DNA of 40,973 nucleotides from Buchananella hordeovulneris (GTDB lineage Bacteria; Actinomycetota; Actinomycetes; Actinomycetales; Actinomycetaceae): NCBI GenBank assembly GCA_030529545.1, contig JAUMWR010000020.1, positions 1 to 40,973 of the forward strand, read 5' to 3'. Shown piece by piece: positions 17,903 to 26,817 of this stretch (position 1 is its first letter; each line of letters starts with the position of its first letter). The notes under the pieces were generated by a model. It saw only the letters and a program-made list of their open reading frames with translations, ran no database searches and was not told where the DNA came from. The position numbers and the translations under genes were made by a program.

Positions 17903-19795
17903 CTAGTTGCCTTCTTCCTGGACGGGGACGTCGGTGCGCAGAGGGTAGGGCTTAAAGGGTACGGCGGTGGGACGCTGCTCCAGAATTCGCATCGCCGCCG
18001 CGCCAATCGTCTTGAACACGGGGGCGGCCACGGTGGAGCCCCAAATGTCCTTGCGGGGGTGGTAGATCACTACGGAGATGGCCACCACGGGGGCGTTGGC
18101 CGGCAGCAGGCCGGTGAAGGAGGCCACCGTGCCGTCTACCTGACCATTGTCGCCAAAGATCTGGGTGGTTCCCGTCTTGCCGGCTGTGCGGTATCCCTCC
18201 ACGACGCCGGCGTAGCCGGTGCCCTCCTTGCTGGCGACGGACTCCAGCATGGTGAGCAGTTCCTTGGCGTGCTTTTCCTGCATCACCTGGCGCGGCTCCG
18301 GGTGCTCTGCGGCGGTGTAGAGGCCGTCGGCGTCCGTGTAGCCGTCCACCAGTCGTGGGGCGCGGTAGATCCCGCCTCCGCCCACGGCCGCGACCATGGC
18401 GTTGGTTTGCAGGATGGTGCCGGAGTAACCCTGCCCAAACATGATGGTGTAGCGCTGGCGGCCGTCCCACTCCTTGGCGGGGCTGAGCCAGCCGCCGCTC
18501 TCGCCCGGCAGCTCGATGCCGGTCGGGGCGCCAAACCCGAAGTCGCGCAGGTACTTCTCCCGCACCGAGTCCTCCACCATGTCTCCCACCTGCACGGTGC
18601 CGGTGTTGGAGGAGGCGGCCAGCACGCCGGCCGCCGTGTACGGCATGACCTCGTGCTCGTCGGCGTCGCTAAACGCCTCGCCGCTGGGGGTGACGAAGTA
18701 GTAGGGAGCGGTCACCGGAGTGGTGGGGGTGATGGCGCCGGAGTCGAGCGCCGCCGCGAAGGTGGCGATCTTGCCGGTGGAGCCCGGCTCGACCGGGCTG
18801 GTCACGGCCCGGGAGTCCAGGGTGGCGTTTGCCCACTTCTCCGCCGGGGCGTTGGGGTCAAAGGAGTTGGAGTCGGCCAGCGCCAGCACCCTGCCCGTGG
18901 CGACTTCCTGCACCACGGCGGTGCCCCAGTCCGCCTGGAACTTGGCAACCGTCGAGTCAACGGCGTCCTGCGCCACGAGCTGCAGGTCGCTGATGATCGA
19001 GGTGTGGACCGTCTGACCCTTGCGCGGCTCGGCGATCACATCCATGCGGGAGCCCGGGATGTGCAAGCCCGTGGCGGAACGCTCGTAGGAGTACTTGCCG
19101 TCCTGCCCCGTCAGGTACTCGTTCTGCGTCAGCTCAATGCCGGTCAGGCCCTGCACGGGCTTGCCCGCCTCCTGGTTAGCTGCGTAGCCGGTGACGGTGG
19201 AACCCACGCGACCGTAGGGGTACTCGCGTATGTAGACGTTCTCCCGGACCAGTCCCTCGATGTTCCACTCCTGGATCTCACGCCACTTGGTGGGCAGGAT
19301 CTCGGTGGCCACCACGTAGCCCTGGGAATCGCCGGCCAGCTCCGCGCCTAGCTCCAACGGGTCCCTGTCCAGCAGCGGGGCAAGCACCTTGGCGGCGCCG
19401 TGCGCGCCGTAGCCGATCTCGTTGCAGGTGTCTTCCTTGCCGTTCTCGTCGATCGTCACCACGCGCTCGAGCTTGCCGGTCTCCGGGTTGAGCTGGCGTT
19501 CGCAGACGATGTTGTTGGCCAGGCGGCTGAGGTCGGCCTTCACGTTCACGCGCTCCACGGAGGTGGCCAACACGGCCCCGCTCGCGTCCACGATGTCCCC
19601 GCGCGGGGCGAAATCCACCTCGTACTCCGAGCGGTACTGGGTGGCCAGGTCATTGAATTCGGAGCGCAGGACAACCTGAGCGCGCAGCAAACCAGCGGTA
19701 ACGACAAAGACCATAGCTAACGCAAGGCTGATGAACGCCCCCCACGCGCTGCGCGGGGGGCGCTTTGCCGGTGGTGCTGCCACAACCGTCTCCAA
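17903..19795 (-). CDS. ftsI: class B penicillin-binding protein, septal transpeptidase (FtsI/PbpB)
   Basis: Cross-links septal peptidoglycan as partner of FtsW. The 630 residues comprise a short cytoplasmic end, one membrane helix (~18-40), the dimerisation domain beginning DFAPRGDIVDASG, and the transpeptidase domain. The active-site triad is visible: SxxK as S339-TG-K342 in EPGSTGKI, SxN as S395-S396-N397, and KTGT from K540. The start is TTG 19795 preceded by AGGGAAG; a GTG four codons in is the alternative. It sits between ftsL (36-base gap) and murE, its normal place. Two Cys residues in the pedestal (C98, C124) could form a disulfide outside the cell; that is inference. Confidence 0.94.
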   Translation of the reverse strand: METVVAAPPAKRPPRSAWGAFISLALAMVFVVTAGLLRAQVVLRSEFNDLATQYRSEYEVDFAPRGDIVDASGAVLATSVERVNVKADLSRLANNIVCERQLNPETGKLERVVTIDENGKEDTCNEIGYGAHGAAKVLAPLLDRDPLELGAELAGDSQGYVVATEILPTKWREIQEWNIEGLVRENVYIREYPYGRVGSTVTGYAANQEAGKPVQGLTGIELTQNEYLTGQDGKYSYERSATGLHIPGSRMDVIAEPRKGQTVHTSIISDLQLVAQDAVDSTVAKFQADWGTAVVQEVATGRVLALADSNSFDPNAPAEKWANATLDSRAVTSPVEPGSTGKIATFAAALDSGAITPTTPVTAPYYFVTPSGEAFSDADEHEVMPYTAAGVLAASSNTGTVQVGDMVEDSVREKYLRDFGFGAPTGIELPGESGGWLSPAKEWDGRQRYTIMFGQGYSGTILQTNAMVAAVGGGGIYRAPRLVDGYTDADGLYTAAEHPEPRQVMQEKHAKELLTMLESVASKEGTGYAGVVEGYRTAGKTGTTQIFGDNGQVDGTVASFTGLLPANAPVVAISVVIYHPRKDIWGSTVAAPVFKTIGAAAMRILEQRPTAVPFKPYPLRTDVPVQEEGN

Positions 19796-19831
19796 TACTT
19801 CCCTAGGACTGAGGAGGAGTCAGGCTCCCTC

Positions 19832-20214
19832 TCACTTAGCGGGGTCGGCCTGGGCGACCTCCCCAGTAGCCAGGGTAACGGTGCCGGGCGACCCTGCCTG
19901 GACAAGTCCCAGTTCTGCGGCGCGGCGCGCCAGCTCCTGTGGGGAGGAGACGGCCAGGGCGGAGGCGCGCATGGACTCGTACTCGTCGTTCAGGATGTTC
20001 AACTGGACCTGGAGGTTGTTCGCCTCGTACTTCTCCTGGGCGGCCAGGGAGTTGAAGCCGGCGGCCACGCCCGCCCCGAGGACCACCATGATGATGGAGG
20101 AGAGCAGCACCCAGATGTTCAGGTTGCTGGTCGGGGCGTTGCGCACCATGGTGAGCGCGGGCGCCTGCGGCCTAATGCGGGCAGCAGGGCGGCTGGAGCG
20201 TACGGGTACGGCGC

Positions 20215-20218
<4 letters not shown>
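19832..20218 (-). CDS. ftsL: FtsL-like small divisome protein
   Basis: A short bitopic protein of 128 residues. A basic cytoplasmic start (residues 1-32) is followed by one transmembrane helix (33-55, [17 protein letters not shown]) and an extracellular coiled coil ([22 protein letters not shown]), then a Gly/Thr/Ala tail. FtsL proteins are poorly conserved, so the call rests on size, this layout and its position between rsmH and the septal PBP. ATG 20218 overlaps the rsmH stop (ATGA). It would stabilise the FtsQ-L-B complex that activates FtsWI. Confidence 0.82.
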
Positions 20219-21291
<1,073 letters not shown>

Positions 21292-21407
21292 TCCTCGCCT
21301 CCTTTCTGGTGACAACGGCTATGGGTGGGGCGATTTCTTGGGGGCTCCCGCCGGCCCACGACCTTGGGGAAGACGGCCGCAAAACGGAAGGAGGCCCCAG
21401 CAAATCG

Positions 21408-21842
21408 CTACATGTAGAAGGAGTGAGCCTGCTGAGCCAGGAGGGCCTCCTGCTCTGCCTTGTACTCGTCCCAAATGGGCGTAGCCCAGATCTCGAATCG
21501 CGTGCCGGAGCCGATCACGGTCAGCCCCTTCTCCAGCCCCGCGAAGGCGCGCAGCGGAGGGGGAACAGTGATGCGTCCCTGACTGTCGGGGCGCTCCTGG
21601 CTGGCGCTGGCCAGCATGATGCGCTCCAGGTGGCGGGCGGCCGGGTCCATGGCTGCCTGCGCGCGCAGGCGCGCGTGCATTTCTTGGAACACCGGCAGCG
21701 GAAACACGTAGAGGCAGCGCTCCTGCCCCTGCGTGATCATCAGGTCCCCGTCGCCCAGGGCCTTCAGACCGTCCCGTAACTTGGCGGGCAAGATGAGCCG
21801 TCCCTTGTCGTCCAGCCGTGGCGTGTACGTGCCGTAGAACAT
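21408..21842 (-). CDS. mraZ: MraZ transcriptional regulator
   Basis: First gene of the dcw cluster. MraZ is a ring-forming DNA-binding protein with two AbrB-like halves that represses its own promoter in the species studied. The 144 residues show both halves: YTPRLDDKGRLILPAKLRD near the start and DSQGRITVPPPLRAFAGL in the middle. Each carries the DxKGR/DSQGR type turn that contacts DNA. ATG 21842 follows GGGAGGTGAGCC. Directly upstream are GTGGAG boxes spaced 10 bases apart, the expected operator. The C-terminus (EALLAQQAHSFYM) is variable. Confidence 0.95.
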   Translation of the reverse strand: MFYGTYTPRLDDKGRLILPAKLRDGLKALGDGDLMITQGQERCLYVFPLPVFQEMHARLRAQAAMDPAARHLERIMLASASQERPDSQGRITVPPPLRAFAGLEKGLTVIGSGTRFEIWATPIWDEYKAEQEALLAQQAHSFYM

Positions 21843-21854
21843 GGCTCACCTCCC

Positions 21855-21889
21855 TCCCACTTCCTCCACTTTACTCCACCAATCTCCAC
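21855..21889 (-). promoter_or_regulatory. MraZ boxes and dcw operon promoter region
   Basis: On the leftward strand GTGGAG occurs at 21889-21884, 21879-21874 and 21869-21864, exactly 10 bases apart, with a fourth looser copy (GTGGGA, 21860-21855) nine bases further. All lie between a plausible promoter and the mraZ ribosome site. MraZ is known to bind several direct repeats with a TGG/GTGG core and ~10-base period. A weak candidate promoter, TTATGG then TAGGGC 18 bases later, lies just upstream at about 21910-21940. Confidence 0.7.
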
Positions 21890-22598
21890 GTGGGGCCAGG
21901 AAATTGCCCTATTTCTTGTACAAACCGGCCCATAATCGTTGTAATTACAGGCGGGGAGGAAAGTGGAGGGATTTTGCATACCTCACCCGGATTGGCGTGG
22001 TGCCCGGCACAATACGGCCGCGCGCTCTCCCGCTCGGCGCCGTGGGTGGACGACGTTGCCACCCGGCCAATTTCCTTGTAATCACGGGGAAAACTCGCGT
22101 CCGCCCCGGTCCGAACAGGGCGGGTTTAGTTGCCGCCCCGGGCGGCGAGCCGCCGGCCGGGGAGGAAAGTGGAGGGCAGTCAGATTTCGGCGCCGGGCGG
22201 GGCGGGTGGTGGTAGGTGGAGCGAAAGGGCGGCGGGAGGTGGAGGAGGAGGGAGATTGATGGCGCTGCGAGTGCGGCGAGCGCCCGGCAGACTCCGTTAG
22301 CGCAGCAGCGGCAGCTCCCGGCAGCAGGTGAAAGCGGACGGGTCGCGGGGCAGCGCGGGCACGGCGGTGGCAGGAGCGTCGGACAACGCGCGACTCGGGC
22401 AAAAGACGGCCGGGCGGGCAGACGCAGCAACGCGAAGGCGGCGGGCGCGGGGATCGGGCGGCGGGCGGAGCGTCGGACAAACAAGACGCGGGAAAGAGTC
22501 CGGCAGCGCGCGGCCGGGCCGCGAGCGCAGGGCGCGCAGGAGGCGGCAGTTGGCGCTCCCCCGCCGCAGAGACCGGGCGGCCAGACGGGGACAAAGCA
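21890..22598. other. long control region upstream of mraZ, no gene recognised
   Basis: I see no credible gene. Open frames here are Arg/Gly/Ala-rich by-products of high GC. Contents: a perfect palindrome TGTAATTACA (21940-21949); an 18-base exact repeat at 21953-21970 and 22159-22176; four + strand GTGGAG hexamers (21963, 22169, 22216, 22239); a strong G:C hairpin around 22136-22162; and a 14-base direct repeat GGAGCGTCGGACAA at 22373-22386 and 22467-22480. The + strand is purine-rich from about 22150. Confidence 0.5.
21953..22176 (+). repeat. 18-base direct repeat pair upstream of mraZ
   Basis: The same 18 bases, built as GGGGAGGAAAGTGG followed by AGGG, stand at 21953-21970 and 22159-22176. 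Each contains AAAGTGGAG, close to an MraZ box but pointing away from mraZ. The bases between the two copies are not repeated. Confidence 0.75.
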
Positions 22599-22632
22599 GC
22601 GGGCCGCCTCCCGCTACGGAGAGGCGGCCCGC
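22599..22632 (-). terminator. terminator of the DUF3040 gene
   Basis: GCGGGCCGCCTC (22599-22610) and GAGGCGGCCCGC (22621-22632) form a perfect 12-bp stem with a 10-base loop. It lies 14 bases past the stop of the leftward DUF3040 gene and is followed on that strand by TGCTTTGTCC, a weak T-run. It should insulate the mraZ control region. Confidence 0.8.
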
Positions 22633-22646
22633 CTACTGGCGCGAAG

Positions 22647-23102
22647 CTAGCGCTTTGGCTTCGGGCGCTTGGGCTTGCCGGAGACCGGGGTGAGCGCGTA
22701 GAGGCCGCCAAAGAGGGCGCACAGGAAGCCCGCCACTCCCACCAGCAGGGAAACGAAACCGCTGCCGAGGGTCACGCCCACCACAATCACGCCGAGCCCT
22801 GCCAGCAGCAGGACCGCGCCAAAGAACAGGCGCTGGAAGGACAGGGAGGAAGACGTGGCCCTCTGCTCGGGACTGGGTTTGGTGGGACGAGCCGGGCGGG
22901 GGGCGGGCTTGGTTGCGGGGGCGACTGACCCTCGGGGCGCGTCAGTGGCCTCGGCCGCGCCCTTGGCCTCCTCGGTCTCCTCGCCGGCTGGCTCGCTGGC
23001 GGGGGCGGGAGAATCCTGCTCGACGGGGGAAGCGTCCAGGTCTTCTCGCAGCTGGGCTTCCAGTGCTGCCAGTACCTCGCGTTCGTGATCGGACAGTGCC
23101 AT
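22647..23102 (-). CDS. DUF3040 membrane protein
   Basis: A 151-residue protein of unknown function. It begins MALSDHEREVLAALEAQL, the hallmark of the DUF3040 family, then has an acidic and Pro/Ala-rich cytoplasmic linker (~25-85), two adjacent transmembrane segments (about 92-140, FFGAVLLLAGLGVIVVG and LLVGVAGFLCALFGG) and a basic Lys/Pro/Arg tail. DUF3040 genes between dinB and mraZ are frequent in actinobacteria, so the context is conserved even though the role is not known. ATG 23102 is preceded by AGGGGGAGGCA. Confidence 0.85.
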   Translation of the reverse strand: MALSDHEREVLAALEAQLREDLDASPVEQDSPAPASEPAGEETEEAKGAAEATDAPRGSVAPATKPAPRPARPTKPSPEQRATSSSLSFQRLFFGAVLLLAGLGVIVVGVTLGSGFVSLLVGVAGFLCALFGGLYALTPVSGKPKRPKPKR

Positions 23103-23161
23103 TGCCTCCCCCTTTCCCTATTGGCCTAGGTCCAGAATACCGGGCTGGAGATAGCGGTGTG

Positions 23162-23269
23162 CGCCGGGTCTTTCCTCCGGGTCGCACTTGGGCCCGTTCT
23201 CCGGGCCGCTTTCCAGGTCGCTCTCCGCGCGATTCCCCGGGCCGCACCTCGGGCCGCTCGCCGAGCCTT
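23162..23269. repeat. degenerate 12-base tandem repeat downstream of dinB
   Basis: About nine consecutive units of exactly 12 bases fill the gap between the dinB stop and the DUF3040 gene, for example TCTCCGGGCCGC, TTTCCAGGTCGC, TCCCCGGGCCGC and ACCTCGGGCCGC. The core is CCGGGYCGC. No other feature explains this 197-base gap. Confidence 0.75.
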
Positions 23270-23299
23270 GCCGGGCCAGCGAATCGACGCTGCGGCGTC

Positions 23300-24619
23300 C
23301 TAGCGCTCGGCCCGGGTAGGTGCCTGCGGGCCGTGCTCCCCCTTAGCGGCAGCGGTCTTGCCCAGCAGCGCGGCGGGCATGAGTGCCTCCACCCCGAAGC
23401 GGCGGTGGACCTGGTCCATGCCGGCGGCGGAGGCGCTTTGGCGGGGGTCGTCGTCGAAAGCAGCCTGGACGCCGCTTTCCAGACTGCGCAGCCCCTCCAC
23501 CCGCACGCCCAGCAGGCGCACCCCGGTGGGCGGCACGGGCACGGCATCGAGCAGGGCCAGTGCCACCTGGGTGATTTGCGCGCTCGAGTTGGTGGCGCGC
23601 TGAAGGCTGCGCGAGCGGGTGATGGTCTGGAACTGGCCGTCGCGCAGCTTGATCGCGACCGTGGTGGCCACCTGGCCGCTGGCGCGCAGCAGGGCGGCGC
23701 AGTGGAAGGCGAAGCGGCGGGCATGCTCGGCCAGCTCCGCGCGGCTGCGCAGGTTCTGGGCAAAGGTCCGCTCGCGGCCCAGGGACTTCTCCTGGCGGCC
23801 AGGGCTGACCCGGCGGCGGTCCTCGTTGAACACCAGGCGCGCCAGGCTCTCGGCCAGGCTGTGTCCCACCATGCGCTCCAGCTCCGCCCCGCCGGGCAGC
23901 AAGGCCAGTACGGCGGGGCCTGCCGGGCGCGGCTGCCCGCCCTTGGTCAGAAGCCGGGCCAGGTCCCCCACCGTGTTGATCTCGCGGCGCAGCAGCTTTT
24001 GCGCTGTGACGGCCCCGATTCCCGGCACCGCCCCCACGGGCAGGCAGTGGAGGAACTCGAGCGAGCGCTCGGCCGGGATGAGCAGGAGGCCGTCAGGCTT
24101 GGCGTGGGCGGAGGCGAGTTTGGCGATCAGCTTGGTGGAGCCCACGCCCACCGAGGCCGGCACGCCCACCTCGGCGCGGATCCTGCGCCTGAGCTCGGTG
24201 GCGATGGCGACGGGGGTACCGGCGGTGCGGCGCGCGCCAGAGACGTCCAGGTAGGCCTCGTCCACGCTGACCTGCTCCACCAGGTAGGTCGCCTCCCGCA
24301 GGATCTTCATGACCTGACCACTGACCTCGCTGTAGCGCGCGAACCGGCCGGGGCGCAGGATCAGGCCGGGGCAGGCCGCGAGCGCCTGGTGCGTCGGCAT
24401 GGCGGAGCGCACCCCGTAGGCGCGGGCGGCGTAGTTGGCGGCGCTGATGACGCCGCGCTCGCGCCCGCCCACCGCCACGGGCCGGCCCTTCAGCGCTGGG
24501 AAGTCGAGTTCCTCCACGGAGGCGAAGAAGGCGTCCATGTCGAGGTGGAGGATGGGGGTGGCGGAATCGTCGTCCCCCCAGTGGCGGCGCGCGTTAGCGC
24601 TGCGTGGCGCATTGCTCAT
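23300..24619 (-). CDS. dinB: DNA polymerase IV (Y-family translesion polymerase)
   Basis: Copies past damaged bases with low fidelity. The protein is 439 residues. The palm motif is LHLDMDAFFASVEE and the second catalytic motif VSVDEAYLDVSG. Between them are the finger residues of SAANYAARAYGVRSAM. Later come GVGSTKLIAKLAS, the helix-hairpin-helix VGAVPGIGAVTAQKLL and the little-finger domain (GRERTFAQNL). A near-C-terminal GVQAAFDDD occupies the place where a clamp-binding QxxLF motif is usual, so clamp binding may be weak. ATG 24619 has a strong ribosome site (AAAAGGAGGCCGCC). I see no LexA box in the 37-base gap before it. Confidence 0.95.
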   Translation of the reverse strand: MSNAPRSANARRHWGDDDSATPILHLDMDAFFASVEELDFPALKGRPVAVGGRERGVISAANYAARAYGVRSAMPTHQALAACPGLILRPGRFARYSEVSGQVMKILREATYLVEQVSVDEAYLDVSGARRTAGTPVAIATELRRRIRAEVGVPASVGVGSTKLIAKLASAHAKPDGLLLIPAERSLEFLHCLPVGAVPGIGAVTAQKLLRREINTVGDLARLLTKGGQPRPAGPAVLALLPGGAELERMVGHSLAESLARLVFNEDRRRVSPGRQEKSLGRERTFAQNLRSRAELAEHARRFAFHCAALLRASGQVATTVAIKLRDGQFQTITRSRSLQRATNSSAQITQVALALLDAVPVPPTGVRLLGVRVEGLRSLESGVQAAFDDDPRQSASAAGMDQVHRRFGVEALMPAALLGKTAAAKGEHGPQAPTRAER

Positions 24620-24656
24620 GGCGGCCTCCTTTTGACGCGCATACTACCTTTGCCCT

Positions 24657-25586
24657 GTGAGCCGACGACGTTCCCCTGCGCCCCGCCAATCAGCGGGCCC
24701 GTCCTTTTGCCTGCCCGAGCACCCGGTGCAGGGGCAGCACGCAATGCTGGAGTGCCACAGCGACGAGCGCGGGGTGTTGCTCTACATCGACGGGGTAGAG
24801 AGCTCCTACCTGGACGCCGACCCGGCGCACCTGGAGTTTGAGTACATGCAGCAGATGACCGCCGCGCTGGTGGCGGCGCGCGGCCAGGCGCCGGTTAAAG
24901 CCCTGCACCTGGGCGGCGGGGGCTGTGCCCTGGCCCGCGCGTGGGACGCGCGCTTCGCGGGCTCCACGCAGGTGGCCGTGGAGTACGACTCGGTGCTGGC
25001 CAGCAGCGTGCGCGAGTGGTTTGACCTGCCGCGCGCGCCGCGCCTGCGGGTGCGCCACGGCGAGGCACGGGCCGTGCTCTCTAGTGGCACCTCGCGTTTC
25101 GAGGCGATCACGCGCGACGTCTTTGTGGGCCGAGACGTGCCGGCGCACCTGCGCTCGGCGGAGTTCGTCTCCACTGTGGCGGCCCGCCTGGAGGGCGACG
25201 GGATCTACCTGGCCAACCTGGGCTCCAAGCCGCCGCTGGTGGAGGCCCGCCGGGAGGTGTCCACCGCCCTAGAGGTCTGGGGGCGGGAGCAGTCGCTGGC
25301 GCTGATCAGCCTGCCCTCGCTGCTGGCCGGGCGTCGGTATGGCAACTTCGTGCTCGCCTTTGCCGCAGGCACCGACTGGTCTCGCACCGACCTGACTCGC
25401 CTGCTGCTGAAGCTACCGCTGCCCGCGTCCTTCCTCACCGGTTCGCAGCTACGCGACTTCGCCGCCGGGCACTTCCCCTACCGGGATTCCTCCCCCTGGG
25501 GCGAGGAATCCGGCGTAGAGTCCGGGGAGCTGTCCGGCGCGATCTCCGGCCCCGCATTCGGCGCGGCCTCCGGCGCCACATCCTGA
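24657..25586 (+). CDS. spermidine synthase-like SAM-binding protein
   Basis: A 309-residue protein with the fold of SpeE-type enzymes: LYIDGVESSYLD, the nucleotide-binding turn ALHLGGGGCALARAW (82-96) and the acidic ribose contact VEYD (108-111). These proteins are common in actinobacteria and often lack proof of aminopropyl transfer, so spermidine synthesis is not implied. GTG 24657 lies 37 bases from the divergent dinB start and has no ribosome site; CATACT at 24640-24645 is a possible -10, which would make the transcript nearly leaderless. The last ~25 residues are a four-residue repeat (SGVE, SGEL, SGAI, SGPA) encoded by a 12-base array that overlaps the end of the opposing gene. Confidence 0.75.
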   Translation: MSRRRSPAPRQSAGPSFCLPEHPVQGQHAMLECHSDERGVLLYIDGVESSYLDADPAHLEFEYMQQMTAALVAARGQAPVKALHLGGGGCALARAWDARFAGSTQVAVEYDSVLASSVREWFDLPRAPRLRVRHGEARAVLSSGTSRFEAITRDVFVGRDVPAHLRSAEFVSTVAARLEGDGIYLANLGSKPPLVEARREVSTALEVWGREQSLALISLPSLLAGRRYGNFVLAFAAGTDWSRTDLTRLLLKLPLPASFLTGSQLRDFAAGHFPYRDSSPWGEESGVESGELSGAISGPAFGAASGATS

Positions 25587-26647
25587 GCGGCACCCGGCCC
25601 GGCCGCAGAGGCGGGGCCCTCCTCCCCCAACCGGGGCTGGGGCGGCAGGAAGTGCTGCACGGCCGGCCCCTGCTCGCGGCGGTGGCGCGGGGCGCGGCGT
25701 ACCGGGGTGGCGCCGTTTTCTGCGTGGCGGCGCGCGGGCGACGTCGGCCCACTCATCGCCTGCTGGCTAAGAGAGGCCAGGTAGTCCTGCACAGCGTCGG
25801 CGATCTCCTCGCCGGTGGGCAGGTCACCGCTCGGCTCGTCGACCGCCGTGGGGGTGGCGGGGATGGCAGCGTCGTACTGCGATTCCAGCAGGGCAAGGTA
25901 CTCGCCAAACCGGCTCTCCTCCCCCTCTGCGGTCTCGATCAGCTCGTCGATCGGGAAGGGGTTCTGGGTGGCGGCCGCCTCGAGGTCTCCCACGGGCAGC
26001 TTCAAGCCGGTCACCTCGCTCAGGTGACGAATCGTGGCCGCGGCGGCGTCCACGCAGCTCATCTGGCCCAGGTAGAACGGCACGAAGGAGACGAGCTGCA
26101 GGGTGTCGCCTTCGCGCTCGGTCTGGTCGACGTCGATCAGCATGTCCAGGGAGGCCGCCGTCTGCATGGCGCCGATCAGGGAGGGGCGCTCCATGTGAGC
26201 GGCGGCGGTCCCGGCGGCGTGCACCGGGGTGGGGCGCGTGTGCGGCACGGGCACCGGCACACCGAAGGAGGAGATCGTCAGCTCGACGCCCGCCTCTTCG
26301 ATGATCTTGGCCAGCTCGGCGCGGAAGGCTCCCCACTTGAAGTCCGGCTCCGGGCCGTGGAGCAGGAGGATCGGGGTGCCCTCGAGGTCGTGCACCAGGT
26401 CCAGCGCGATCTCCGGCTCCGCCACCCCGCTGACCTGCCAGTTCTCCACCCACACGGTGGGACGGTGGGAACGGTAATCCAGGAGCTCGTCGGTGTTGAA
26501 CGTCCCGATGCGGGTGGGGTTGAGGGCGGCGCGCAACTGTTCGGCCACCAGCCGCCCAGCCATGCCGGCATCCATCGCACCGTCCAGGTGGTGGATCAGC
26601 ACCGGGGCGCGGAACGTGGCCACTTCGCGGGTAAACAGGTTGGTCAT
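25478..26647 (-). CDS. PAC2-family protein with long low-complexity tail
   Basis: A 389-residue member of the PAC2 (proteasome assembly chaperone 2-like) family, widespread in actinobacteria, role not settled. The family core covers ~1-290: VLIHHLDGAMDAGMAG, PTVWVENWQVSG, ILLLHGPEPDFKWGAF, the PVPVPHTRPTPVHAAG segment and FVPFYLGQM. After ~300 the protein becomes Arg/Pro-rich and then a repeat APEAAP, GPEIAP, DSSPDSTP. That tail is read from the same 12-base array that ends the opposing gene; the two genes share 109 bases tail to tail. ATG 26647 is preceded by GAAGGAGGCGGC. Confidence 0.82.
   Translation of the reverse strand: MTNLFTREVATFRAPVLIHHLDGAMDAGMAGRLVAEQLRAALNPTRIGTFNTDELLDYRSHRPTVWVENWQVSGVAEPEIALDLVHDLEGTPILLLHGPEPDFKWGAFRAELAKIIEEAGVELTISSFGVPVPVPHTRPTPVHAAGTAAAHMERPSLIGAMQTAASLDMLIDVDQTEREGDTLQLVSFVPFYLGQMSCVDAAAATIRHLSEVTGLKLPVGDLEAAATQNPFPIDELIETAEGEESRFGEYLALLESQYDAAIPATPTAVDEPSGDLPTGEEIADAVQDYLASLSQQAMSGPTSPARRHAENGATPVRRAPRHRREQGPAVQHFLPPQPRLGEEGPASAAGPGAAQDVAPEAAPNAGPEIAPDSSPDSTPDSSPQGEESR
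25509..25580. repeat. 12-base tandem repeat coding on both strands
   Basis: Six units of 12 bases in perfect register, starting TCCGGCGTAGAG and ending TCCGGCGCCACA; five begin TCCGG and one TTCGG. On the + strand they encode SGxx repeats, on the - strand xxxP repeats. They form most of the 109-base overlap of the two convergent genes. Confidence 0.9.
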
Positions 26648-26705
26648 GCCGCCTCCTTCCTCTCCTCTTGAGACTAGAACGTCACAGGCAGCTAGGCGAT
26701 TCCAT

Positions 26706-26784
26706 ATCCGGCTAACGGATGTGAATAAGCGCTTAGCGCATCCACCCCCAGCATGACCCGTTTTGTGCTCGGAGCGGCCATAAT
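26706..26784 (+). promoter_or_regulatory. possible promoter and palindromes upstream of helD
   Basis: In the 170-base divergent gap: ATCCG and CGGAT (26706-26710, 26716-26720), a perfect palindrome TAAGCGCTTA (26726-26735), and CATAAT at 26779-26784, a good -10 for helD. No clear -35 stands at the right distance, so control by an activator or a degenerate -35 is possible. Confidence 0.4.
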
Positions 26785-26817
26785 AGATGGCCCCCTTTGT
26801 GAAAGGAACGCGCTCCT

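Noticed and set aside
17327-19351. Long rightward open frame across murE and the PBP gene
   Set aside because: It is antisense to two genes with complete catalytic motifs, and the product is Gly/His/Val-rich without domains.
22100-22632. Possible RNase P RNA in the long gap upstream of mraZ, because of GAGGAAAGT-like strings
   Set aside because: The 5' element continues GTGGAGGG rather than GTCCGGGCTCC, and no ACAGAACCCGGCTTA-like 3' element is present.
22216-22650. Arg/Gly-rich rightward open frames upstream of mraZ
   Set aside because: No domain, no normal codon pattern, and they run through the terminator hairpin at 22599-22632 and the GTGGAG hexamers. More likely non-coding.
22942-23763. 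273-codon leftward frame covering the dinB end and the 12-base array
   Set aside because: It is out of frame with dinB, which has a proper stop at 23300. The Arg/Pro/Gly repeats come from the 12-base units.
26648-26817. Rifamycin-associated element upstream of helD
   Set aside because: I found no long GGGGCTTGC-type inverted repeat. Only short palindromes are present, so rifamycin control is not claimed.
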